Shown one piece after another: positions 28,622-37,716 of a stretch of 64,000 nucleotides of DNA. The translations under genes were made by a program, and so were the position numbers. Source of the stretch: CAVWUA01 sp963758025 (lineage in GTDB: Bacteria; Planctomycetota; Planctomycetia; Isosphaerales; Isosphaeraceae). Each line of letters opens with the position of its first letter. The stretch's first letter is position 1. The notes below the pieces were generated by a model. That model was given only the letters and a program-made list of their open reading frames with translations. It did not search any database and had not been told where the DNA came from. The DNA is taken from assembly GCA_963758025.1 (NCBI GenBank), contig CAVWUA010000006.1, positions 620,001 to 684,000 of the forward strand, read 5' to 3'.

Positions 28622-30454
28622 TCAAACATCCAGTCCTACAGCGCGCATCAAGGCCAGGGCATTGCTGTGCCGCACGATGCCCGGTCGCATCCGGTAGTCG
28701 AACGTCATCCGGCCGTCGTGAAACTGGTCCTCGAAATGGATATTCGCGGCGCGGGGGGCCAGTTTCTCGGCGATGTCGGCCAGGGCCAGGTCGTGCGTGC
28801 TGACCAGACCAATCGCGTTTCGATCCAGCAATCCGCGCACCACTCCCTCGGCTCCGAGGCGGCGGTCGTGTGAGTTCGTGCCGTGAAAGATCTCATCGAG
28901 CAGGAACAGCAAGGGCAGGGGGCCTCCCGCCAGATCGACAAGCTGGCGGACGCGGACCAACTCGGCGTAGAATCGCGAGCGGCCCGCCTGGAGCGAGTCC
29001 TGGATGCGGAGCGTTGCCCCGACCGCCAAGGGGGAGAGCCGCAGCCGAGACGCCCGCACCGGTGCCCCGGCCTGCGCCAGCACCGCCGCCACGCCAACCG
29101 ATCGCATCAGCGTGCTTTTGCCCGACATGTTCGAACCGCTGACGATCAGGACCCAGGGGGCATCGTCACCCAGCCGCACGTTGTTCGTCACGCAAACGCC
29201 GCGCGGAAGCAAGGGATGGCCCAGCCCCTCGGCCTCGAACTGCGGAGCGTCGCCGGGATCATCGAGAACCTCGGGGAAGGCGTCGTCGGGATTCTCGAAG
29301 CGGTAAGACGCCAGCGCGGCGAGAGCCTCGATCGTTCCCACGGCGTCGAGCCAGCCGGCGATGGAACCGCCTGATTGCCGCCGCCAGGCTTCAATGGCGA
29401 AGGCAATCTGCGGTCCCCAGAGCAGGATGAACGCGATTGGGGCAAACAGAATGTTGCGCTGCGCGTCGAGTCGGCCAACCAGTCGGGCCAGCCGGGCAAC
29501 TTGCCGCGATGGTGGCCGTTCTTCCCGATTGGACATCTCGACAAGCTTCGGCACCCGGGGAGCGTCGAACGGTTCACGCTCCAGCCTCGCCAGGAGGTCC
29601 CCGAGGAGCGACAGTTCGGCCGCTTTCTCATCGACCGCCGCCAGTACCCGACGGACGCGCCGACCGTACCAGACGGTGAAAATCACCTCCACCATGGCGA
29701 CGGCGAGGAACGGGGTCCGTCCCATATTGAGGAACCCCCAGCCGATCAGAGTGACCGCGCCCAGGGCCGCCAGCAAGGGGGCGATCACGCGGGCGAGCCG
29801 GGAATCGAGGACCGGCGGCTCCGCGCCCCAGGAGGCCAGGGCATCGGGGTCGATCCCCGCACGGACGTCGTCGCCGAGCAGGGCGAGATCCTCGCGGAGG
29901 TCGAGCCGGGGGGTCAGTTCGGCGACAGCCTCTTGCCGGGCGCGGATCTCGTCGGGCTCGGCCGGGGCGAGCAGCCAGGAGGCCAGCGTCCGCTCGCCCG
30001 AGAGCGTCCGCGCCGTGCAGAGCCGCTCGAACAGCGAGCCGGGGCCGAACAGGTCCAGGTCCCCCGCGTAGGGGTGCTCCGGATCCTGATAGCGCGTCCC
30101 TGGCACCCCCTGACCGGCCCAGCGATCTTCCAGCCGGGCCAGCCCGCGCTCGTAGAACTCGGCGGCTCGCGCGGCTCGCCGCGCACGTCGAGAGGCTCGC
30201 TCGTAGGCGATGACCAGTACGGCGAACAACGCGGTCGGGACCACCAGCCACCAGGCTGAGATTCCCCGTCGATAGAGGGCGAAATACGCGACCACGCCCA
30301 ATGCCACGAACGCGGCGAGCCGTCCGCTGGCCAGCCCTTCGAGTCGTGACCGATGTTGCGTCGCGGTCGCCTGGCGCTCCTCTCGTCGGCGGCCATAGAC
30401 CCCCAGGGGATCGGTGTGTGGGACCGTCCCGGCCTCATCGACCGCCGTCGTCAC
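28622..30454 (-). CDS. membrane-anchored MutS-type ATPase
   Basis: 610 residues. The C-terminal ATPase is clearly of the MutS class: Walker A GSNMSGKST (440-448), a signature segment around RIQDSLQAGRSRFYAEL (483-499), Walker B LLFLLDE (515-521) then IFHGTNSHDR, and STHD (552-555). The N-terminal mismatch-binding domain of MutS is absent. Instead there are membrane segments at about 45-60, 66-84, 224-262 (two) and 334-354. This is the architecture of the poorly studied membrane MutS homologues, for which no mismatch repair role has been shown. It may act on DNA or another substrate at the membrane. Upstream the strand is divergent-free for ~180 bases. Confidence 0.9.
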   Translation of the reverse strand: MTTAVDEAGTVPHTDPLGVYGRRREERQATATQHRSRLEGLASGRLAAFVALGVVAYFALYRRGISAWWLVVPTALFAVLVIAYERASRRARRAARAAEFYERGLARLEDRWAGQGVPGTRYQDPEHPYAGDLDLFGPGSLFERLCTARTLSGERTLASWLLAPAEPDEIRARQEAVAELTPRLDLREDLALLGDDVRAGIDPDALASWGAEPPVLDSRLARVIAPLLAALGAVTLIGWGFLNMGRTPFLAVAMVEVIFTVWYGRRVRRVLAAVDEKAAELSLLGDLLARLEREPFDAPRVPKLVEMSNREERPPSRQVARLARLVGRLDAQRNILFAPIAFILLWGPQIAFAIEAWRRQSGGSIAGWLDAVGTIEALAALASYRFENPDDAFPEVLDDPGDAPQFEAEGLGHPLLPRGVCVTNNVRLGDDAPWVLIVSGSNMSGKSTLMRSVGVAAVLAQAGAPVRASRLRLSPLAVGATLRIQDSLQAGRSRFYAELVRVRQLVDLAGGPLPLLFLLDEIFHGTNSHDRRLGAEGVVRGLLDRNAIGLVSTHDLALADIAEKLAPRAANIHFEDQFHDGRMTFDYRMRPGIVRHSNALALMRAVGLDV

Positions 30455-30566
30455 TGCTGTTGATCTCCACCATTCTGCGCGGGGCGGAAAAGTTGGGATT
30501 CGTCGAACCGAACCGATAACCTTACTCTCACCGGTCGAGCCACGTCAACCGGACTGCGGCCGCGCC

Positions 30567-30604
30567 AAAAAAGGGAGGAGGGCCTGGATTCCAGGCCCTC
30601 CTCC
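30567..30604 (-). terminator. rho-independent terminator
   Basis: On the minus strand a 14-bp perfect GC-rich stem (arms 30574-30587 and 30591-30604, loop ATT) is followed by six T residues (A-run at 30567-30572). It lies 35 bases after the stop of the leftward LEDR surface protein gene. This is the clearest classical terminator in the window. Confidence 0.85.
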
Positions 30605-30638
30605 GCATCGAAAGTCGGGATGGCTATGGATCGACCGA

Positions 30639-31594
30639 TCAGCCGAGGTTGGAGAGAATCCGGTCGACCTTGTTGAGCTTCGCGAGAATCCCGCCCACGG
30701 GATTGCCGGGGTTATCGAGCAGGTGCGAGACACCGCAGAGCAGGTTGCCGAGCAACTGGCCGCTACCCCGCTGGGCATAGACATCGAGGCAGATTTCGCT
30801 GGTTGTCACTTGAAGGCCGAGCAGATCGAGATTCAGCGGCCCGACATCCAGGTTGAGGATATCACAGGTGTGCGATCCGCCCTGACCATTGCCGTTGTTG
30901 CCACCCATCGCCTGCTGGGCCACGGCAGTCCCGCCCGACGAACCGCCGGTCAGAGAGCTGAGGATGCCCGTGGAGGTGTCGGTCCCGTTGAGGGCACCAT
31001 TGAGGATGTTCGTCAGGGCGCCCGTCAGGTTATTCAGGAGGTCGCCGGTCAGGCCGCCCTGGCCCAGAATCCCGCCATCATTCAGCAGGTTGGAAACATC
31101 GCAGAGCAGGTTGCCCAGGAGGTTGCCATCGCCGGGTTGGGCCGTGATGTTGAGAACCACGGGGCCGCCGTTGCAGTCGTCGAGGTTCACGTTCAGGCCG
31201 AGCAGATCCAGATGGACCGGGCCGACCGACAGGTTGAGAATCGGGCAATCCGCGTTATATCCGGGTTCGGGGAGGTGCCCAGGCTCAGCGGGATCTGGTC
31301 CAACGCCTGTGTGAATTGCGTGCCGTTGAGGGTCCCGGTTAAGGTACCATTGGCGACGAGATTGCCCGCCTGGTCCAGCGAGACATTATCAATCTGGATC
31401 TGACTGATCGAGACCTGGGGCGTCTGCACGGCGTCCGCAACCTGGGCGGCAACGTGTGCCGCGGCCGAGGCGTGCGAGAGCACCGTCCGGCTTTCCAGGG
31501 CCTCTACCTTGACGCCGACGGTCGGCTTCAACGCGCGAGGATGGCGAGTGCGGGGCCGGCGGCTGCCCATCTGCAGGCGAGTGATCAGGCTCAT
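30639..31594 (-). CDS. LEDR-type surface protein with duplicated Cys-containing domain (frame break near 31253)
   Basis: About 318 residues after adding one base in ATAACGCGG. Start at ATG 31594 with an AGGAGG box. The N-terminus is basic and then VKVEALESRTVLSHA, a variant of the planctomycete LEDR export motif. After a beta-rich section (~50-110) there are two copies of one domain. Copy 1 has CPILNLSVGPVHLDLLGLNV and GNLLGNLLCDVSNLLND; copy 2 has CDILNLDVGPLNLDLLGLQV and GQLLGNLLCGVSHLLDN. They are joined by a Gly/Asn/Thr-rich linker. Conserved Cys in each copy could form disulfides. I know no function; it is probably a cell-surface structural protein. It has its own terminator and is divergent from the sigma factor gene. 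Confidence 0.8.
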
Positions 31595-32387
31595 GAGATG
31601 CGTCTCCTCCTGGTTGCGTGGGTGGGAGCGCATTCTCCACGAAGGCTTCCTATCATGAGGCCCTTGGGTGAATGCTCTCGTCCTTTGAAGGATCTGGGTG
31701 ATGTCGCGTGGCTGCGACGACTCCTCCGTGTTCCGTGCGTCCGTTCCGTCGTTACCTCGGCCACACTCCTGCTGAACATGGTGGCTCCGAAGTTGACGGA
31801 CGTTTTCTAGCAACAGCCGTGCCAATAACAGAAATTATGAACAAGACTGAGAATGTCTAAGAAAAATCGAGTTTCCCCGGCGCAAAACCATGAATGATTG
31901 AAGGCGTGCTAACGACAAGCTGGAGAGATGAGAGAAGCTGGCCGGTGTCGCGGCGCGATTCCGACGATCGGGGCGGCCTGCGGACCTTCAGCGGGAGAAG
32001 GTATCTGCCCGCGGCGCGGCGAGCGGCTGCGCATTCCTAATAAATTCGTTCATATTCTCAATCAAAACAGGACAATCGTGTAAAAATACAAAAGATGGGT
32101 TGGTTGGTGTGGGATGCCCAGGAAAGGGCGGCAGGCCCGCCGAGGGACGGGGTAGGCGAGAGGAGATGGCCGGGCGTTGTACCCTGGCGGCACGCTGCCG
32201 GATGGCAACCGTTGAATGAGGGAGCGAACACTCCTCGACGCGCGGGGCATTCCGAGGGCGATCGTGAGAGGCTACGCTCGGGGCCGGAGAATGTGACGGC
32301 GGAATTCGGAAAAAAATCTCTCTAAGAATCGGGCTTCCCATGCGTTGTCGTAGGGGAAGGCGAGAGGTTGGAACCTGTGGAGGTTCG
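31595..32387. other. divergent intergenic region
   Basis: 793 bases between the leftward surface protein and the rightward ECF sigma factor, clearly more AT-rich around 31810-31920 and 32040-32100. A long minus-strand open frame in 31988-32416 has no ribosome site or recognisable features and overlaps the sigma gene start, so I do not call it. Promoters for both flanking genes must lie here; no convincing boxes were chosen. Confidence 0.5.
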
Positions 32388-32924
32388 ATGGCCGGCAACC
32401 GAGCATCCCGGGACAACGAGTGGGTTCGAGCCGCGGTCGTGCGGTTCGAGGGGCCGTTGACGCGCTACGCCGCGCGGCTGATTGGCGACGCCGACCGCGC
32501 TCGTGACGTCGTGCAGGAGACGTTCTTGCGCCTCTGCAAGCAGGAGCGGGCGAAGGTCGAGCCCCACCTCGCGGAATGGTTGTTCACCGTCTGCCGCAAC
32601 CGGACGCTGGACATCTTGAGGAAGGAGGGTCGCATGACCCGTTTGAGTGACGACCATGCGCAGGTCCACCCCAGCGACGAGCCGGGGCCTTGCGAGGTCC
32701 TCGAACGCCGAGAGTCGGCCACGAGAGTCCTCCAACTCCTGGAGAATCTCCCCCCCAGTCAGCGGGAGGTGATCCGGCTGAAGTTCCAGAACGGCTTCTC
32801 CTACAAGGAGATCAGCCGAATTAGCGGACATAGCGTCGGCAATGTCGGGTTCCTGATCCACACCGGCTTGAAGACGATCCGCAACCAGCTCGCCGTCGGC
32901 CGCCCGGCCGAGGCCCAATCTTGA
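32388..32924 (+). CDS. ECF-type RNA polymerase sigma factor
   Basis: 178 residues from ATG 32388 (GTGGAGG upstream). Region 2 is visible as RFEGPLTRYAARLIGD-ADRARDVVQETFLRL (core binding and -10 recognition), with EWLFTVCRNRTLDIL following. Region 4 is LENLPPSQREVIRLKFQNGF-SYKEISRISGHSVGNVGFLI, a helix-turn-helix for the -35 element. Region 3 is missing, as in ECF sigma factors. The next gene starts 12 bases after the stop and has an anti-sigma-like N-terminus, so the pair is probably co-transcribed and the sigma factor held inactive by its partner until a signal arrives. Confidence 0.95.
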   Translation: MAGNRASRDNEWVRAAVVRFEGPLTRYAARLIGDADRARDVVQETFLRLCKQERAKVEPHLAEWLFTVCRNRTLDILRKEGRMTRLSDDHAQVHPSDEPGPCEVLERRESATRVLQLLENLPPSQREVIRLKFQNGFSYKEISRISGHSVGNVGFLIHTGLKTIRNQLAVGRPAEAQS

Positions 32925-32935
32925 AGGAGACCGTC

Positions 32936-35663
32936 ATGCCGTTGAATCTTGACGATCCTCGCCTGACGGCTTATGCCCTGGGCGAGCTTGAAGATACCGA
33001 ACGCCTTGCCGTCGAGGCCGACCTGGCCGAGAATTCCGACGCGCAACGGTTTGTCGAGGATGTTCGCGCCACCGCGCGGCTTCTGACCGAGGAACTGCAC
33101 CACGAGCCAGCCCCCGCGCTCCACCCCGAGCAGCGTTACGCGATCCTCGACGGTCAGCCCCGGTTCTCCCGGTTCCGGTTCGTCGGCCTGGGCATCGCCG
33201 CGAGCCTCCTGGCCATGATGGGGGCCCTGGCGGTCTGGGCGACCAGCGGTCGCGAATCCGACACCATGTCGATCGCGATGGTGACGAGTGAACCCGATTC
33301 GGATTCCGGGGTCGCGGACGAGGTCAGCGCACCCTCTCAAGAGGAGGCCCTGGGCCTCTATGCCGCGCCGAAGGAGGGCTGGAAGGATACGCCCCGGAAC
33401 GCGGGGCAGGCGGCGTCAGTCGCCCGGGTCGGGCGAGAAACGTCTCCGGAACTGCGAGAGAAGCTCGCGGAACCTCAGGTCAGGGACAATCTCGGCCGGT
33501 CGTTGAGTTTCTCGCCCGATGGCCGACAACGCACGACCAGCTTTAATGGGGCCGAGATCGCAAATGGGATATGGTGGTGCGCCCAATACTACGCCCGCTC
33601 CGGCGGACGCGCCCGCCACATACGAAGCGGCCCAACCGCTCCCCGTGCCACGTTTTCAGCCTCCGTCTACCAGCCTTCATGCCGCGCCGCTGGCCAAGTC
33701 CTCCGCTGACGCTTCTCGCTTGGGAGACAAGGTGACAAGCCCCGGCCTGATCTCGGGAGACGTGGCGCTCAGCGTCACCCCGAGTCGCAGTCGAGGCGAA
33801 CAACTTCAGGACTCGGTCGCCAAGCCCCGCCAGATGAGACTGGAGGAAAAATCGGATAGGGTCCTCACCGAACATGCCCAGACGCCGGTCTTCGCGCAGC
33901 CGAATAACCCGAATTTCGCTGGCGGCATGGCTGCGGGTCGAAATAAGAAACAGAATGAGTTTTTTAAGCAGGCTCAGCCTGACAACCAGCAAGGCATAGC
34001 CCAAGACCTCGATGGACTCGTCCCGTCTGGCGACCAACAGCAAGGCCAACCCCAGGCTGGACAAACCCCAGCCATGCCGCCAGTGGCAATGTTCAGGAAC
34101 CAGCCAGGCCAGCCCCAGGCCGGTCCCGCCGAGGCGGGCGAAGCGCCTGCGCTCCGCGAACGGGAAAGTCTGAAACGCCGGTCTTCGCTTCCGCAGTTGG
34201 AGCAGCAGCGCCCGGCACCGCCCGCTCAGCCCAACCGCGAGGCGTATGCCCGGATCAACGACAACCCGTTCCTGCTCGTCCGCGATGCGCCTCTGTCCAC
34301 CTTCTCGATCGACGTGGACACCGCCTCGTATGCGAACGTCCGGCGGTTTCTGACCCAGAACCAGTTGCCGCCGCCGGATGCCGTGCGGATTGAAGAACTG
34401 CTCAACTACTTCCGCTACGACGACCCGACCCCCGACGGCGACGTGCCGTTCTCGGTCAATGTCGAGATGGCCCGATGCCCCTGGGACGGCGACCACCGCC
34501 TCGCGCGGATCGGCCTGAAGGGCAAGCCGATCGACACGGACAAGCGACCGCCGAGCAACCTGGTCTTCCTGATCGACGTGTCCGGGTCGATGTCCAGCCT
34601 CGACAAGCTGCCGCTCTTGAAGAAGGCGATGCAGATGCTGGTCAACAACCTGAACGAGAACGACCGCGTGGCGATCGTCGTCTATGCCAGCGCCGAGGGG
34701 CTGGCCCTGCCGTCCACCTCGTGTGTCCGCAAGGCCGAGATCCTCTCCGCGCTGGAGAACCTCCAGTCGGGCGGCTCGACCAACGGCGGCGCGGGCATCC
34801 AGCTTGCCTACACGATCGCCGTGCGGAACTTCATCAAGGGGGGCACGAATCGCGTGATCCTCTGCACCGACGGCGATTTCAACGTCGGCGTCACGGACGA
34901 CGGCGCCTTGACCCGTCTGATCGAGGAGAAGCGCAAGTCGGGCGTCTTCCTCAGCGTCCTCGGCTTCGGCCAGGGGAACCTGCAAGACGCCAAGATGGAG
35001 AGCCTGGCCGACAAGGGGAACGGCAATTACGCCTACATCGACTCGCTGGACGAGGGCCGCAAGGTCCTGGTCGAGCAGATCGGCGGCACGCTCGTGACGA
35101 TCGCCAAGGACGTCAAGATCCAGGTCGATTTCAACCCGAAGCAGGTCGGGGCCTACCGGCTGATCGGCTATGAGAACCGCATCCTCGCCGCGCAGGACTT
35201 CGACGACGACACCAAGGATGCCGGAGAGATCGGCGCGGGCCTGTCGGTCACGGCCCTTTATGAACTGGTCCCGCCCGGCCAGATCAAGGCCGAGACCATC
35301 CCCGCCGCGCCGGAGTCGGCGTATGCTCCGAAGGTCGCCGAGGTGGCGAAGGATGACGAACTGAGCAAGGACGCGTTCATGGTCAAGCTGCGGTACAAGG
35401 AGCCGGACGAGGACGAGAGCAAGCTCCTGCGGCATCGCGTGGTGGACCAGGGGCTCGACTACGCCGACGCCTCGAACGACTTCAAGTTCGCCTCGGCCAT
35501 CGCCGAGTTCGGCATGGTCCTGCGGAGTTCTCCCCACAGGGGCAACGCCACCCTCGCCGCCGCCGAGGAACTGGCCGCCGCCACCCTCAACGCCGACTCC
35601 ACCGGCTACCGCAAGGAGTTCGTCGAGCTGATCCAGAAGGCCCGGCAGATCACGGGACAGTGA
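32936..35663 (+). CDS. anti-sigma-like/von Willebrand factor A membrane protein, YfbK type (two-base frame break near 33530)
   Basis: About 909 residues after repair. N-terminus (1-60): LDDPRLTAYALGELEDTERL, the short cytoplasmic helical domain seen on anti-sigma-like planctomycete proteins. One membrane helix at ~80-103 follows, then a long Gln/Pro/Ala-rich linker (about 150-430). The YfbK-type part has NPFLLVRDAPLSTFSIDVDT and SYANVRRFL, then a vWA domain with the metal site DVSGSMSS near residue 548 and LCTDGDFNVGV, then a DUF3520-like C-terminus ending EFGMVLRSSPHRGNATL. The frames join if CG is added to CAACGCACG, giving GRQRARPALMGPRSQMGYGG. It is coupled to the sigma factor upstream. 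Inference: senses an envelope ligand through the vWA part and controls the sigma factor. Confidence 0.9.
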
Positions 35664-35697
35664 GGCCGTGTTCGGTGGCTCATGATTCGTTCAATCC

Positions 35698-35731
35698 AGC
35701 CCCACGCCCGCCAAGTCGCGGGCGTGGGGCT
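35698..35731. terminator. hairpin between convergent genes
   Basis: A perfect 14-bp stem (35698-35711 with 35718-35731, 6-base loop) followed on the plus strand by TTCGATTTCT. It lies 34 bases after the vWA stop and before the stop of the leftward dehydrogenase, so it may end both transcripts. Confidence 0.75.
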
Positions 35732-35753
35732 TTCGATTTCTGACCACGGACCA

Positions 35754-36779
35754 CTACTCGCCGCCCACCGAAATCATCGCCTTGATCACCCGGTTCTCGG
35801 GCTGGAGCCACGAGGGAAACGGCTCGATCATCTCGTCGAGCGTTGCGCGGTGGGTGATCCAGGGGGTCGTGTCGATCTGGCCGCTCTCGATCCGTTGGAT
35901 GATCCGGGTGAAATCGGCCCCGGTCGCGTTGCGGGTGGCCAGCAGGCTCAGCTCGCGGCGGTGGAAATCCGGGTCGGGAAAGGTCACGTCCCCCTGGAAC
36001 AGGCCGACATAAACGAGCGTGCCTCCGGGCGCGACGAGATGGAACGACCGGGCCATCGACTGCGGGTTCCCCGTCGCGTCGAAGACCGTCGTGGGCATCT
36101 CGCCCGACGTCAGTTCGCGCAAGGCGGCGGTCGGGTCGGTCGAGCCGTCCACGACCTCCGACACGCCCGCTTGCCGTCGGCAGAAGTCGAGGCGGTCGGC
36201 ATTGACGTCCATCACGATCACCCGCGCACCGGCAACCTGGGCGAACGGGATCACCGACAGGCCGATCGGTCCCGCCCCCACGACCAGGGCCGTCTCCCCC
36301 GGCGCCAGCCGCGCCCGATCGACCGCATGCGCGCCGATGCCCAGCGTCTCCGCCAGGGCCAGTTGATCTAATGTTAATTTGGAGGATTTGTGCAATTTGT
36401 TAGCCGGAACAATGAGCCACTCGCGCAGGCCGCCGTCGATGTGGACCCCCAGAACTTTCAGTTCGGCGCAGCAGTTCGTCTTGCCGCGACGGCAGGCGAC
36501 GCAGCGGCCGCAATTCAGGTACGGCTCGACCGCGCAGCGATCCCCCGGCGCCAGGCCGACGACGTCCGGCCCGACCTCCTCGACCATCACGCCCAGCTCG
36601 TGCCCCAGGATGCGGGGATACTGAAAGAACGGTTGCCGCCCTCGAAAGGCGTGCAGATCGGTGCCGCAGACGCCGACCCGCCGCACCCGGACCCGTGCCT
36701 CGCCGGGACCGGGCCGCGCGGGTTCGGGTGTCTCGGTCAGGACGAAGCGGCCTGGCTCCTCAAGTCGAACGGTTTTCAT
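35754..36779 (-). CDS. zinc-dependent alcohol/polyol dehydrogenase (MDR family)
   Basis: 341 residues. Catalytic zinc ligands are Cys38 (GVCGTD), His60 and Glu61 (ILGHELG); the structural zinc lobe is C90-x2-C93-x2-C96-x7-C104. The NAD(P) site is VVGAGPIGLSVI (167-178), with VMDVNADRLDF after it, suggesting NAD. The closest groups are sorbitol/threonine dehydrogenase-like enzymes oxidising a secondary alcohol; the exact substrate is not readable. A ~40-base patch at 36366-36405 is strikingly AT-rich and uses rare TTA codons. It is the last gene of a leftward cluster, 14 bases after the metallophosphoesterase. Confidence 0.92.
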   Translation of the reverse strand: MKTVRLEEPGRFVLTETPEPARPGPGEARVRVRRVGVCGTDLHAFRGRQPFFQYPRILGHELGVMVEEVGPDVVGLAPGDRCAVEPYLNCGRCVACRRGKTNCCAELKVLGVHIDGGLREWLIVPANKLHKSSKLTLDQLALAETLGIGAHAVDRARLAPGETALVVGAGPIGLSVIPFAQVAGARVIVMDVNADRLDFCRRQAGVSEVVDGSTDPTAALRELTSGEMPTTVFDATGNPQSMARSFHLVAPGGTLVYVGLFQGDVTFPDPDFHRRELSLLATRNATGADFTRIIQRIESGQIDTTPWITHRATLDEMIEPFPSWLQPENRVIKAMISVGGE

Positions 36780-36793
36780 GGTTGATCATTCTA

Positions 36794-37627
36794 TCAGGAC
36801 GTTGCGGGAACCAGGGTCAGCAGGGTGACCTCGGGACGGCAACGCAGGCGCACGGGAGGACCGGTCGAGCCAACGCCTCGGGTGACGTACACCGGGCTGA
36901 CCGGCCCCTGGCACAGTCCTCGCAGATATTTTGCGCCATAGCGCGTGGGGGCCCAGCGGGCTTCGTGGCCGGGCAGGGCCACCTGGCCGCCGTGGGTGTG
37001 GCCGCTCAGTACGAGGCCGACGCGGCGGTCGTCGATCGTCTCGGTCACGTCCGGGTTGTGCGAAAGCACGATCGCGGCGTCCCGTTCCGTGGCGTCGCCG
37101 AGTGCGGCGGCGAGATCGGTATGATCTGTCCAGAGATCGCCCACGCCACCGATCCGCAGGCGGGTGCCGCGATGCTCAAGCCAGAGGCCCGCGTTGTCCA
37201 CGAACGACAGGCCGGCGTCGGTCAGGGCGAGGCGGGTTTCGTCTCCGTCGGCCCAGTTATCGTGATTGCCCCGGACCGCGACACGTCCCAGGCGAGCCCG
37301 CAGCTTACCCAGCTCGGCAATCGCCGGAGCGATATAGCGGGGGTGTTCGCTCAGATAATCGCCCCCGAGCGCCACGATGTCCGGCTTCTGGGCGTTCGCC
37401 ATCGCGACCGCGTGTCGCACGTAACTCAGCGGGGTATAGGGGCCGTGATGGATGTCGGCCAGAAAGGCAATCGTCTTGCCGGCGAACGGGCGTGGAAGGT
37501 TCGGGATCGCCACCGTCACCCGCTCCAGGCGGAGCCACTTCGCCTCCAGGAGCGGGTACACCCCTCCAGCCAGGATCGATCCCGCCGCGCCCCGGCTGGT
37601 CCATTTCAGAAATGTTCGACGGTTCAT
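36794..37627 (-). CDS. exported metallophosphoesterase (YkuE-like)
   Basis: 277 residues. The N-terminus MNRRTFLKWTSRGAAG carries a twin-arginine export signal. Calcineurin-like metal motifs follow in order: LADIHHG (D-x-H), VALGGDYL (GD), VRGNHDNW (GNHD), VLSHNPD and LSGHTHGGQV (GHTH). This set matches the YkuE/LpxH-like branch, which acts on phosphodiesters at or near the membrane. The real substrate is unknown; UDP-diacylglucosamine or phospholipid-linked substrates are possible. It lies between the RsmG-SpoU gene and the dehydrogenase on the same strand. Confidence 0.93.
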   Translation of the reverse strand: MNRRTFLKWTSRGAAGSILAGGVYPLLEAKWLRLERVTVAIPNLPRPFAGKTIAFLADIHHGPYTPLSYVRHAVAMANAQKPDIVALGGDYLSEHPRYIAPAIAELGKLRARLGRVAVRGNHDNWADGDETRLALTDAGLSFVDNAGLWLEHRGTRLRIGGVGDLWTDHTDLAAALGDATERDAAIVLSHNPDVTETIDDRRVGLVLSGHTHGGQVALPGHEARWAPTRYGAKYLRGLCQGPVSPVYVTRGVGSTGPPVRLRCRPEVTLLTLVPATS

Positions 37628-37716
37628 CGATCTCTCCCGATTCCCTCTGGAAAATCATCGAAGGCCGTTCAGGAGCCATCGAAAAGCGACGGGATGGGAC
37701 GACACGGCGAGCGATG

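Noticed and set aside
31988..32416. Minus-strand gene between the surface protein and sigma factor
   Set aside because: It overlaps the sigma factor start, has no ribosome site and reads as low-complexity Pro/Arg/Ser.
33543..35537. Minus-strand open frame of over 650 codons opposite the vWA gene
   Set aside because: Antisense shadow created by GC-biased third positions; the plus strand has clear vWA motifs.
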